DNA of 24,386 nucleotides from a virus: IMG/VR virus record IMGVR_UViG_3300037961_002207, positions 1 through 24,386 of that record, one strand, 5' to 3'. The notes beneath the pieces were generated by a model. The model was not told the origin of the DNA. It ran no database searches and saw nothing but the letters and a program-made list of their open reading frames with translations. Each line of letters begins with the position of its first letter. The first letter of the stretch is position 1. Position numbers and translations under genes: made by a program. Shown in pieces: positions 7,982 through 13,851 of this stretch.

Positions 7982-8147
7982 AAAAGTTGCTAAAACCAAA
8001 AAAGGTGTTCCTAAAAAATACCTGCAAGGTGCAAAAAATCCTAAAGCAAGAGAAAAAGAAATAAAAAGAACAGCAAAACTTTATAAAGCTGGTAAATTAA
8101 CTCCTGCTATGATGGATAGAATCAGTAAAAAAAGGAGCAAAAGTTAA
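7965..8147 (+). CDS. Basic 60-residue mini-protein with GTG start
   Basis: The best start is the GTG at 7965, preceded by GCGAGGA. An in-frame ATG at 7896 would overlap the upstream gene heavily and adds an unrelated-looking N-terminus. The 60 residues run from PRKFKKVAKTKKGVPKKYLQ through GAKNPKAREKEIKRTAKLYK to AGKLTPAMMDRISKKRSKS. The middle is a clear charged helix. I have seen this VPKKYL-GAKNPKAR-EIKRTAKLYK pattern in other marine phage genomes, where it is of unknown function. It ends in a TAATG overlap with the next gene. Confidence 0.68.
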   Translation: MPRKFKKVAKTKKGVPKKYLQGAKNPKAREKEIKRTAKLYKAGKLTPAMMDRISKKRSKS

Positions 8148-8404
8148 TGGCAGAGAAAAAGAAAAAACCAAAAGGAAAATATTCTTCAATTCCTGGAGCT
8201 GGAAGATACTCTAAATCTAAACTTGATCAGGTTTACAAAAGAGGATTAGGAGCTTATTATTCTTCTGGAAGCAGACCAAAAACATCAGCTCATCAATGGG
8301 CAATGGGTAGAGTGAAATCCTTTGTCACAGGAAAAGGTGGTGCAAGAAAAGCAGATTCTGATTTAATAAAAGGGAAAAAGAAAAGTGGCAAAAAAAGCAG
8401 TTGA
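8147..8404 (+). CDS. Basic conserved-type phage protein (DUF5824-like, from memory)
   Basis: This gene encodes 85 residues and starts at a TAATG overlap, with AAAAAAAGGAG upstream. Flexible lysine-rich ends flank a compact core: YSKSKLDQVYKRGLGAYYSS, then GSRPKTSAHQWAMGRVKSF, then GKGGARKADSDL. This core (Tyr-Arg-Gly-Leu-Gly-Ala-Tyr, Ser-Ala-His-Gln-Trp, Arg-Val-x-Ser-Phe) is a pattern I remember from phages and large algal viruses, possibly catalogued as DUF5824; the label is unverified. The function is unknown to me. The core looks like a small helical domain. The 3' end overlaps the next small gene by 20 bases. Confidence 0.75.
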   Translation: MAEKKKKPKGKYSSIPGAGRYSKSKLDQVYKRGLGAYYSSGSRPKTSAHQWAMGRVKSFVTGKGGARKADSDLIKGKKKSGKKSS

Positions 8405-8540
8405 AGCACCTAAAGGATTTCATTGGATGAAGTCTGGTAATGGATTTAAATTAATGAAAAATCCTGTTGGTGGTTATAAACCACACAAAGGAGCAAGTAA
8501 AAAAGCTAGTTTTGAAATCCAAAAGGTTCATAAAAAATAA
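8385..8540 (+). CDS. Basic 51-residue mini-protein with GTG start
   Basis: A GTG at 8385, preceded by AGGGAAAAAGAAAA, opens a 51-residue frame ending at TAA 8538-8540. The product has APKGFHWMKSGNGFKLMKNP, then YKPHKGASKKASFEIQKVHKK. The HWM/FKLMK and KGASKKASFEIQ-HKK elements look like a small conserved beta-type domain that I have met in marine phage mini-proteins, function unknown. It overlaps the upstream gene by 20 bases and the downstream ATG by one base. An internal ATG at 8427 would remove the conserved-looking APKGFHWM, so GTG is preferred. Confidence 0.62.
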   Translation: MAKKAVEAPKGFHWMKSGNGFKLMKNPVGGYKPHKGASKKASFEIQKVHKK

Positions 8541-8842
8541 TGGCGAAAGATTCTAGATTAGAAAGAGCAGGTGTATCTGGTTATAACAAACCTAAAAGAA
8601 CACCTAATCATCCTACAAAATCTCATATTGTTGTTGCTAAAGAAGGCGACAAAATAAAAACAATAAGATTTGGTCAACAAGGAAAAAAAGTAGGATCTTT
8701 AAAAGGAACTGCAGGTAAACCGAAAAAAGGAGAATCCAGCAGGATGAAAGCTAAAAGAAAATCATTTAAGGCAAGACATGCAAAAAATATAAAAAGAGGT
8801 AAAATGTCTGGTGCTTATTGGGCAGATAAGGTTAAGTGGTAA
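8540..8842 (+). CDS. Basic conserved-type phage protein (DUF6321-like, from memory)
   Basis: This 100-residue protein begins at a TAATG overlap. The sequence MAKDSRLERAGVSGYNKPKR, PNHPTKSHIVVAKEGDKIKT, IRFGQQGKKVG and the C-terminal KSFKARHAKNIKRGKMSGAY-WADKVKW is very characteristic. I recognise it as a conserved family of phages and large eukaryotic viruses that I remember as DUF6321; the name is unverified. I know no established function. It combines a short beta-rich segment (IVVAKEGDKIKTIRFG), a flexible KPKKGESSRMKAK linker and a basic C-terminal helix. The strong charge suggests nucleic-acid binding, which is inference. It is the longest member of the basic mini-gene chain. Confidence 0.82.
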   Translation: MAKDSRLERAGVSGYNKPKRTPNHPTKSHIVVAKEGDKIKTIRFGQQGKKVGSLKGTAGKPKKGESSRMKAKRKSFKARHAKNIKRGKMSGAYWADKVKW

Positions 8843-9033
8843 TGGCGAAAGCAGCAATTAAAAGAGTCGCAGCAGCAGAGATAAGAGCTGCCAAAAGTTT
8901 TTTAAAACGCAGAGGAATAGATTCCGACGAAGTGTCTCCTCGTAAATTTGCCAAAGCAGCAAAAGAACTTGACAAAAGTTTTAATGAGACTTTAAAAATA
9001 TTAGCAAGAGAGCTGTCTGGAGGTCAAGTTTAA
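8842..9033 (+). CDS. Small basic helical unknown protein
   Basis: The ATG at 8842 shares a base with the preceding stop (TAATG) and gives 63 residues. An in-frame ATG six bases upstream is possible but less natural. The protein looks wholly helical: AKAAIKRVAAAEIRAAKSFL followed by KRRGIDSDEVSPRKFAKAAK and a more acidic, leucine-containing C-terminus (ETLKILARELSGGQV). No family is recognised. It is the last of the basic mini-gene chain and passes by TAATG overlap to a gene of different character. Confidence 0.65.
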   Translation: MAKAAIKRVAAAEIRAAKSFLKRRGIDSDEVSPRKFAKAAKELDKSFNETLKILARELSGGQV

Positions 9034-9398
9034 TGGAAGATCCTAACTTAGGAAAAGACAGACCTTTAAGAGAACAATCTATAGATAAAGTTGCAGGTGC
9101 TTTGCAAAATATTGGTTTTGATCAATACTCTTCTTACAAGACAGCTCGTCAATTATTAGGAAATCCAACAGCACAAAATATTTCAGAATCAATAGGTGTT
9201 TTAGATTTTACTCCCCTTCAGATACCTTTTGCTATACAAGAAGCAAAAAGAGCATTTGACAAAGGCGATTATGTAGAAAGTGCTTTGACTGGTGGTTTTT
9301 CTGCATTAGAAACTTTGCCTTTTATGAAATTAGTATCACCACCAGTTAAAAGTTTTTTCAAAAATTTAGGAAGTAAAATTAATGTCAGCGAAAAGTAA
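9033..9398 (+). CDS. Unknown 121-residue protein
   Basis: The start shares a base with the previous stop; GGAGGTCAAG lies about 8 bases upstream of the ATG. The N-terminal half (DRPLREQSIDKVAGALQNIG, then YSSYKTARQLLG) is polar and helical. The C-terminal half carries a mildly hydrophobic stretch (GVLDFTPLQIPFAIQEAKRA, and GGFSALETLPFMKLVSPPVK). I do not recognise it. The pattern of helices linked by small hydrophobic segments resembles fragments of large phage internal proteins. It overlaps the next gene by 17 bases in another frame, so the pair could be a split form of a longer protein in relatives; this is inference. Confidence 0.65.
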   Translation: MEDPNLGKDRPLREQSIDKVAGALQNIGFDQYSSYKTARQLLGNPTAQNISESIGVLDFTPLQIPFAIQEAKRAFDKGDYVESALTGGFSALETLPFMKLVSPPVKSFFKNLGSKINVSEK

Positions 9399-10074
9399 AG
9401 CAATTTTACAACTTGGTGGTGAGGCAGTTAGATGGTTACAATCTTTGGCCAGTAAATTAGGTTATGAAAAAGGATCACAACCTTTAGAATCTCTTGCTGA
9501 GCAAACTGGTGATAAATTAAAAAATTTATCAGAACAATATCCCGAAGCTTTTAGAATGTATTCACCTGAGGCATTATTTGAAGTTTTAAGAGAAGCTCAA
9601 AAAGGAGATTCTGATTTAGCAATAATGGATCCTGAAATATTTAGAAAATTAGCTGCAACGATAGATATAAATAATCCAATTACAGCAGATATGGTTAGAG
9701 AAACTGTTGATCAATACATAGATGACATAAGATTTAATGTTCCTTTAAGTAATACAATAGGAAATATTCCTTATTTACAATATACAATGCCAACTGATAG
9801 AATAGCACAAGTTATTGCTCATGATGGTAGACATAGAAATAGAGCTTTAGAAGAACTAGGATCGGAATCATTAGTAAGGATTGCTCCATTTTTTGATTCT
9901 AAAACACCATCTTTAAGCAAAATTGGTGAGCCAGTCGATTTATATTCTGAAGTAAGTCCAATGCAAAAAGGTGATGAAGGTGGCAAAAAAATAGGAAGTT
10001 CTAAAGATTTATTGAAGCTTTTGTCTGTTTTCGGTGCTTTACCATTTATAACAGGAGAACAAACAGATGAATAG
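9382..10074 (+). CDS. Unknown protein with a ParB-like HDGRHR motif
   Basis: This gene encodes 230 residues, with AGGAAG about eight bases before the ATG. The N-terminal 60 residues look helical. SPEALFEVLREAQKG and a middle region lead to IPYLQYTMPTDRIAQVIAHD, then GRHRNRALEELG (about 149-160) and a short strand (SLVRIAPF). The HDGRHR-x-RAL-x-x-LG motif resembles the box of ParB/Srx-type domains, whose members bind nucleotides or cleave DNA. The same motif occurs inside large phage polyvalent or internal virion proteins. Whether this copy is an enzyme is not shown. It lies between portal and scaffold genes, and its last codons overlap the next ORF by eight bases (ATGAATAG). Confidence 0.7.
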   Translation: MSAKSKAILQLGGEAVRWLQSLASKLGYEKGSQPLESLAEQTGDKLKNLSEQYPEAFRMYSPEALFEVLREAQKGDSDLAIMDPEIFRKLAATIDINNPITADMVRETVDQYIDDIRFNVPLSNTIGNIPYLQYTMPTDRIAQVIAHDGRHRNRALEELGSESLVRIAPFFDSKTPSLSKIGEPVDLYSEVSPMQKGDEGGKKIGSSKDLLKLLSVFGALPFITGEQTDE

Positions 10075-10207
10075 AAGTCAATTTAGTAAATTATTAAAAG
10101 GAGGTGATTCTAAAATGATGCATGGTAAAAAGAAAATGGCCAAAGGTAAAAAGAAAATGATGGCTAAAAAGAAAAAAATGACTAAAGGTAAAAAGAAAGG
10201 ATATTAA
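10067..10207 (+). CDS. Lysine/methionine-rich mini-protein with two possible starts
   Basis: From the ATG at 10067 the frame gives 46 residues: MNRSQFSKLLKGGDSKMMHG followed by KKKMAKGKKKMMAKKKKMTK and GKKKGY. The C-terminal 30 residues are nearly all Lys, Met and Gly in an irregular K-K-K-M repeat. An in-frame ATG at 10115 lies ten bases after an exceptionally strong Shine-Dalgarno sequence, so a 30-residue form from that ATG may be the main product. The basic character matches the chain at 7710-9033. No domain or function can be named. Confidence 0.6.
   Translation: MNRSQFSKLLKGGDSKMMHGKKKMAKGKKKMMAKKKKMTKGKKKGY
10098..10107 (+). promoter_or_regulatory. Near-perfect Shine-Dalgarno inside a mini-gene
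   Basis: AAGGAGGTGA at 10098-10107 matches the full 16S rRNA anti-Shine-Dalgarno complement. It lies about seven bases before an in-frame ATG at 10115. It is much stronger than the sites of most neighbouring genes and suggests translation of the short basic protein from the internal start. Confidence 0.65.
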
Positions 10208-10327
10208 ATGTCGGAAAAAGATGTTGTTATACATGTAACTGGCGTATCTATGTCAGGAGGTGTAAAAAATGACAGTAACAGATCTGCTCCAGAAAATAAA
10301 AGCAAACCTGAAGCAAAGAAAGACTGA
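10208..10327 (+). CDS. Possible 39-residue mini-protein overlapping the next gene
   Basis: An ATG directly after the preceding stop (TAAATG), with AAAGGA seven bases upstream, opens a 39-residue frame: MSEKDVVIHVTGVSMSGGVK, then NDSNRSAPENKSKPEAKKD. The N-terminal half could form a strand and the C-terminal half is disordered and charged. It overlaps the next gene by 59 bases in another frame. That gene has its own strong ribosome-binding site. It is uncertain whether this ORF is a gene or only leads translation to the next start. Confidence 0.42.
   Translation: MSEKDVVIHVTGVSMSGGVKNDSNRSAPENKSKPEAKKD
10255..10262 (+). promoter_or_regulatory. Strong ribosome-binding site fixing the start at 10269
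   Basis: AGGAGGTG at 10255-10262 is spaced six bases from the ATG at 10269. It decides the start of that small gene in a region where two frames overlap. Confidence 0.7.
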
Positions 10328-10466
10328 AATCGGAATGAGTATGGTTGAAGGTCGAATGGCTGACCTTCAATCGTATCATAAACACGTCGGTGTCGCTGAA
10401 GGATTACAACAATCCATTGAGATTATCGATGAAACATTAAAAAAATTAAATGAAGAGGATGAATAA
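10269..10466 (+). CDS. Small coiled-coil-type phage protein, unknown
   Basis: This gene encodes 65 residues with an optimal ribosome-binding site. The sequence MTVTDLLQKIKANLKQRKTE ... MADLQSYHKHVGVAEGLQQS ... IEIIDETLKKLNEEDE is helical throughout with heptad-like spacing. A small helical hairpin or coiled coil is the natural guess. Small proteins of this look are often found next to capsid-assembly genes in phages, without a known function. The stop is one base before the start of the co-chaperonin gene, which suggests they are expressed together. Confidence 0.68.
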   Translation: MTVTDLLQKIKANLKQRKTEIGMSMVEGRMADLQSYHKHVGVAEGLQQSIEIIDETLKKLNEEDE

Positions 10467-10467
10467 C

Positions 10468-10866
10468 ATGTCTCATCAACATGAATATAAGGATGAAGAT
10501 ACAGAAGCCACGATAACTTCTGATCTTTTGCCAGTGCCTTTAAACTGGAAAGTTCTAATAAAACCTAATCAAGCAAAAACAAAAACAGAAGGTGGTTTAA
10601 TTTTAACTGCACAATCTAAAGACAATGAAGATTATTTGATTGCTTCTGGAAAAGTTGCTGCAATGGGTGATTTAGCTTATCGTGATCGTGACACAGGTAT
10701 TTCTTGGAAAACTAATGCTATTCCTAGAGTAGGAGACAGAGTTACATATGGAAAATATGCTGGTCAAAAAATAACAGTTAATGGTGTTAAGTTTTTATTG
10801 CTTAATGATGATGAAATCACATCTATTTTGCAAGAGGGAACTGATATCATGGCTTATGTAACGTAA
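10468..10866 (+). CDS. GroES-like co-chaperonin
   Basis: This gene encodes 132 residues from the ATG at 10468, which has GAGG nine bases upstream; an earlier in-frame ATG at 10459 lacks spacing. The protein shows the Cpn10 layout: VPLNWKVLIKPNQAKTKTEG and GLILTAQSK (the EGGLIL element corresponds to the GroES mobile loop that contacts GroEL), then IASGKVAAMG, VGDRVTYGKYAGQKITVNGV and FLLLNDDEITSIL. GroES proteins cap the GroEL cavity in the cytoplasm. Phage versions such as T4 gp31 help fold the capsid protein. No GroEL is present, so host GroEL is presumably used. Between the mobile loop and the VGD motif there is a longer segment than in the bacterial protein. The gene stands next to the scaffold and capsid genes. 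Confidence 0.88.
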   Translation: MSHQHEYKDEDTEATITSDLLPVPLNWKVLIKPNQAKTKTEGGLILTAQSKDNEDYLIASGKVAAMGDLAYRDRDTGISWKTNAIPRVGDRVTYGKYAGQKITVNGVKFLLLNDDEITSILQEGTDIMAYVT

Positions 10867-10881
10867 ACTTGGAGTCGTACC

Positions 10882-11787
10882 ATGGAAAAAGAAGAAGTAG
10901 AAAAAGAAATAGAAGCTGAAATTAAAAAAGCTAAAGGTGAACCAGAAGATTTCCAAATAGAAATAACTGATGATCCTGTTGAAGAAGCGAAAGATGTCGC
11001 TGAAGAGAAAAAAGTTAAAGAAGATCAGAAACCTCAAGAAGATCCTGAGTATGGTCAAAAAGTGCAAAAAAGGATTGCTAAATTAGTTGAGCAAAGAAGA
11101 GCTGCAGAATTACAAGCTAAAGAAATGCAAGAGCAGAACAATCAACTTAATGCTAGATTGTCTCGTCTTGAACAAGGTTCAGAAAAAAGTGCAGCAGATC
11201 AATTTAAAGCAAGATACAATCAAACTAGACTTGCACTTAAAAAAGCAGTTGAAGAAGGTGATACTGAAGCTCAAATTAATTTTCAAGAACAATTAGCTGA
11301 TATGAGAGCAACAATAAGAATTGCTGAAATTCAAAGACAACAAAAAGCACAACAGAATACTTCTCCAACAGTAGGCAAAGCACAACAAACTGTTCAAAAT
11401 CCTGCACCACCTAAAGCTATTGATTGGTGGCAGAAAAATAATTGGTTTAATTCACCAGGATTTGAACGAGAAACTGCTGCTGCAAGAGCAATAGATGTTC
11501 AACTTGATGTAGAGGGATATGATAAAAATTCAGACGAATATTACGAAAATTTAAATTCTCGTTTACTTTCTGTCTTTCCCGAGTTAAACTCATCTGCAAG
11601 TCCGAGTAAACCGAAGGTGAAAAGTAGACCACCTGTCGCTCCAACTACTGGCGCACCTCAAAAATACAAGGGCAATAGAGTGCGTATGTCTCAAGATCAA
11701 TTGAGAATGGCTAGAGAACTTGGAATAACAGATGAAAGTAGTCTTAAAAAATATGAAGCTGAAATCAGAAAACAAGAGAGGAACTAG
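10882..11787 (+). CDS. Probable capsid scaffold protein
   Basis: This 301-residue protein is highly charged, with an acidic Glu/Lys-rich N-terminus (1-60) and a long predicted coiled coil (about 55-160: QKRIAKLVEQRRAAELQAKE onwards). A Gln/Pro-rich linker follows, then a conserved-looking segment (IDWWQKNNWFNSPGFERETA, near 180-200) and a basic C-terminus. Acidic coiled-coil proteins ending in a basic helix just upstream of the decoration and capsid genes are typical scaffolds, where the basic end binds the capsid protein. The WW-x-NNWFNSPGFERET segment also occurs in marine phage proteins I remember in this position. Start context is TTGGAG before the ATG. Assignment rests on composition and position, not on an enzyme motif. 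Confidence 0.72.
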   Translation: MEKEEVEKEIEAEIKKAKGEPEDFQIEITDDPVEEAKDVAEEKKVKEDQKPQEDPEYGQKVQKRIAKLVEQRRAAELQAKEMQEQNNQLNARLSRLEQGSEKSAADQFKARYNQTRLALKKAVEEGDTEAQINFQEQLADMRATIRIAEIQRQQKAQQNTSPTVGKAQQTVQNPAPPKAIDWWQKNNWFNSPGFERETAAARAIDVQLDVEGYDKNSDEYYENLNSRLLSVFPELNSSASPSKPKVKSRPPVAPTTGAPQKYKGNRVRMSQDQLRMARELGITDESSLKKYEAEIRKQERN

Positions 11788-11789
11788 TT

Positions 11790-12269
11790 ATGGTTGAGAA
11801 AAGAAATGTGCGTGCAAACGAAATAAGAGATTCTATAAGACAGCAAAAGCCTGCTGTTTCATGGAAACCTCCGTCATTGTTGGATGCTCCAGAATGTCGT
11901 CCAGGATATGTTCAACGATGGATAACTACCTCGATTCAGGGTAAAGAAACTCCAGATAATGTATACAAACGTATGCGTGAAGGCTGGAATCCACGCTCTG
12001 CTGACTCAGTGAAAGATAAGCGATACCCAACTATCAATCACGGTGAGTGGAAAGGCTGTATAGGAATTGAAGGAATGTTGCTTTGCGAAATGCCAGAAGA
12101 AACCCATAGGTCTATGAAGGCATATTACAATCAAAGAAACTCAGAGCAAAATGAAGCAGTTGCTACAGACCTTGATGCGTTAGGACGAAAAACAGGACAA
12201 CCTATTTATCAAACTAGGGAGTCTACTTCGAGTCGTGGTAGAGATTTATCTATCATGGATGATAAATGA
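11790..12269 (+). CDS. Conserved-type phage protein next to the capsid genes, unknown
   Basis: This gene encodes 159 residues, with GAGAGGA upstream of the ATG. The sequence WKPPSLLDAPECRPGYVQRW, then NVYKRMREGWNPRSADSVKD and KGCIGIEGMLLCEMPEETHR is distinctive. I recall similar proteins between scaffold and capsid genes of marine podoviruses, without a known function. A charged helix follows (KAYYNQRNSEQNEAVATDLD), and the tail is Ser/Arg-rich. Arginine codons are mostly CGN here, unlike the AGA-rich unknown genes upstream. A minor capsid or assembly role is inferred from position only. Confidence 0.72.
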   Translation: MVEKRNVRANEIRDSIRQQKPAVSWKPPSLLDAPECRPGYVQRWITTSIQGKETPDNVYKRMREGWNPRSADSVKDKRYPTINHGEWKGCIGIEGMLLCEMPEETHRSMKAYYNQRNSEQNEAVATDLDALGRKTGQPIYQTRESTSSRGRDLSIMDDK

Positions 12270-12293
12270 AACTTAATTTTGTAGGAGCAAAAA

Positions 12294-12845
12294 ATGGCTA
12301 ATGTAAATGCAGCCTTTGGGCTGGTCCCAATCCGCCATATGAGTGGTAATGCTCCTCGTGCAAATAAATACACAATTACAAGTGGTTTGGCAGAGAACAT
12401 CTTTACAGGTGATCTTTGCATTCTTACAGCAGATGGTGTAATTACACCTCATACTGCTACAGAAACAAACAACATTGGTGTATTTGCAGGAGTGAGTTAT
12501 ACTGCATCAGATGGTTCTTATGTCTATAGCGAGTATTGGCCAAGTGGCACAACAGCTACAGAGATAATCGCTTATGTTTATGATGATCCTTATATCGTCT
12601 ATAAAATACAATCAGCTGGTACTCCAACTCAAGCAAGCATTGGCGAGTGTGCTGATGTTGTTGCAGGAGCAGGATCTACAACAACTGGTCGTTCAGGTTT
12701 TAGTTTAAATGGTACTATGAGTAATGGTACAGCTACATGTAAAATATTAGCTTTACATGATACACCTGATAATTCAATGGCGCAGTATGCTGTCTTAGAG
12801 GTGCTTATTAATGAGCATCTTCTAAAAGCAACTGCTGGTATATAG
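12294..12845 (+). CDS. Capsid decoration/cement-type protein
   Basis: This gene encodes 183 residues, with TAGGAGC seven bases before the ATG. The N-terminus MANVNAAFGLVPIRHMSGNA, then NKYTITSGLAENIFTGDLCI and GVFAGVSYT is typical of a family of phage structural proteins found immediately upstream of the capsid gene in marine phages. The rest is beta-rich with many Gly, Thr and Ser. Such proteins coat or stabilise the capsid surface. I infer that role from family resemblance and position; the exact attachment is not visible. The stop is followed after 13 bases by the capsid gene, whose ribosome-binding site (GGAGGG) lies in the gap. Confidence 0.75.
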   Translation: MANVNAAFGLVPIRHMSGNAPRANKYTITSGLAENIFTGDLCILTADGVITPHTATETNNIGVFAGVSYTASDGSYVYSEYWPSGTTATEIIAYVYDDPYIVYKIQSAGTPTQASIGECADVVAGAGSTTTGRSGFSLNGTMSNGTATCKILALHDTPDNSMAQYAVLEVLINEHLLKATAGI

Positions 12846-12858
12846 GAGGGCATGAATA

Positions 12859-13770
12859 ATGGCAATGAATAGAGCACAATTTGCTAAAATGCTCGAACCA
12901 GGATTGAATACTCTTTTCGGTCTTGAGTATGATAGCTATCCTCCTGAATACACAGCAGTATTTTCTTCAAATACTTCAAGTAAAGCTTTTGAAGAAGATG
13001 TGTTATTGGAAGGCTTCGGAAATGCACCAACAAAAGCTGAAGGTGCAGCAATATCTTATGATAGTGCGAGTCAACAATGGACTGCACGCTATCAGCATGA
13101 AACTATCGCTTTAGCGTTCTCAATTACTGAGGAAGCAGAAGAAGATGGTCAGTATGGGTCAATTGCTTCAAGATATACTAAAGCACTTGCACGCTCAATG
13201 GCTGCGACCAAAGAGCTAAAAGCTGCAGATATTTTGAATAATGCGACAACTGCTGGTACTTATGCTGGTGGTGATGGAGTTGCTTTGTTAAGCACATCAC
13301 ACCCAACAAGAAGTGGAAATCAAAGTAATACTTTGGCAACAGCTGCAGATCTTTCTGAAACTTCATTAGAGTCTATGCTAATACAAATAGCAGACATGAA
13401 GGATGATAGAGGTCTAAGAGTTGCTGCACAAGGTACAACTCTTGTTATTCCAACTGCATATACCTTTACAGCTGAGAGACTTTTAGAATCTCAGTTAAGG
13501 ACTGGAACAGCAGACAATGATATCAATGCTATCCGATCAGGTGGTTATTTACCTAAAGGATATCATGTAATGCGTCGTCTATCTGATTCAGATGCATTTT
13601 TCATTTTGACTGATGTTCCTGATGGAATGAAAATGTTCCAAAGGACTCCTATGAAAAAAGGTATGGAAGGTGACTTTGAAACAGGAAATGTTCGTTATAA
13701 AGTAAGAGAAAGATATTCTTTCGGTTTTACTGATTGGCGTGGCATATTCGGTTCTGAAGGAGCTGCATAA
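12859..13770 (+). CDS. Major capsid protein (HK97 fold, Mu gpT-like)
   Basis: This 303-residue protein probably forms the icosahedral shell. It begins AMNRAQFAKMLEPGLNTLFG and contains the ITEEAEEDGQYGSIASRYTK helix, the LLSTSHPTRSGNQSNTLATA loop, GTTLVIPTAYTFTAERLLES and the C-terminal RYSFGFTDWRGIFGS. These match the Mu gpT-like group of HK97-fold capsid proteins as I remember it. GGAGGG lies about eight bases before the ATG at 12859; a second Met six bases later is a possible alternative. There is no N-terminal delta domain or protease site that I can recognise, and a separate scaffold is encoded upstream. A terminator-like hairpin lies directly downstream, as often seen after capsid genes. 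Confidence 0.9.
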   Translation: MAMNRAQFAKMLEPGLNTLFGLEYDSYPPEYTAVFSSNTSSKAFEEDVLLEGFGNAPTKAEGAAISYDSASQQWTARYQHETIALAFSITEEAEEDGQYGSIASRYTKALARSMAATKELKAADILNNATTAGTYAGGDGVALLSTSHPTRSGNQSNTLATAADLSETSLESMLIQIADMKDDRGLRVAAQGTTLVIPTAYTFTAERLLESQLRTGTADNDINAIRSGGYLPKGYHVMRRLSDSDAFFILTDVPDGMKMFQRTPMKKGMEGDFETGNVRYKVRERYSFGFTDWRGIFGSEGAA

Positions 13771-13777
13771 AAACTAG

Positions 13778-13803
13778 AGGGAGAGTGAAAGCTCTCCCTT
13801 TTA
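13778..13803 (+). terminator. Hairpin with short U tract after the capsid gene
   Basis: AGGGAGAG (13778-13785) pairs with CTCTCCCT (13792-13799). A T-G pair may close the stem under a GAAA tetraloop (13787-13790). Four to five T residues follow. The stem is strong but the T tract is short, so it may terminate only part of the transcripts. Confidence 0.68.
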
Positions 13804-13813
13804 ATCTTACTGA

Positions 13814-13825
13814 CAGCGAAAGCTG
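13814..13825 (+). other. Second small GAAA-loop hairpin
   Basis: CAGC (13814-13817), GAAA, GCTG (13822-13825) forms a 4-bp stem with a GNRA tetraloop, 12 bases after the longer hairpin and before the ribosome-binding site of the next gene. It has no T tract. It might protect a processed mRNA end or be chance. Confidence 0.4.
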
Positions 13826-13851
13826 ACATTTGCCAAGACAGGAGATATAAA

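Noticed and set aside
9382-9398. Programmed frameshift joining the genes at 9033 and 9382
   Set aside because: I see no clear slippery site, and the second gene has its own AGGAAG site and ATG; two separate genes are simpler.
10795-11067. 90-codon minus-strand ORF with a very hydrophobic, Phe-rich product
   Set aside because: The Phe run is the reverse complement of the GAA/AAA-rich scaffold start; no ribosome-binding site and no other minus-strand genes in the window.
12629-12877. 82-codon minus-strand ORF over the decoration and capsid genes
   Set aside because: It spans two well-supported plus-strand genes and has no start signal.
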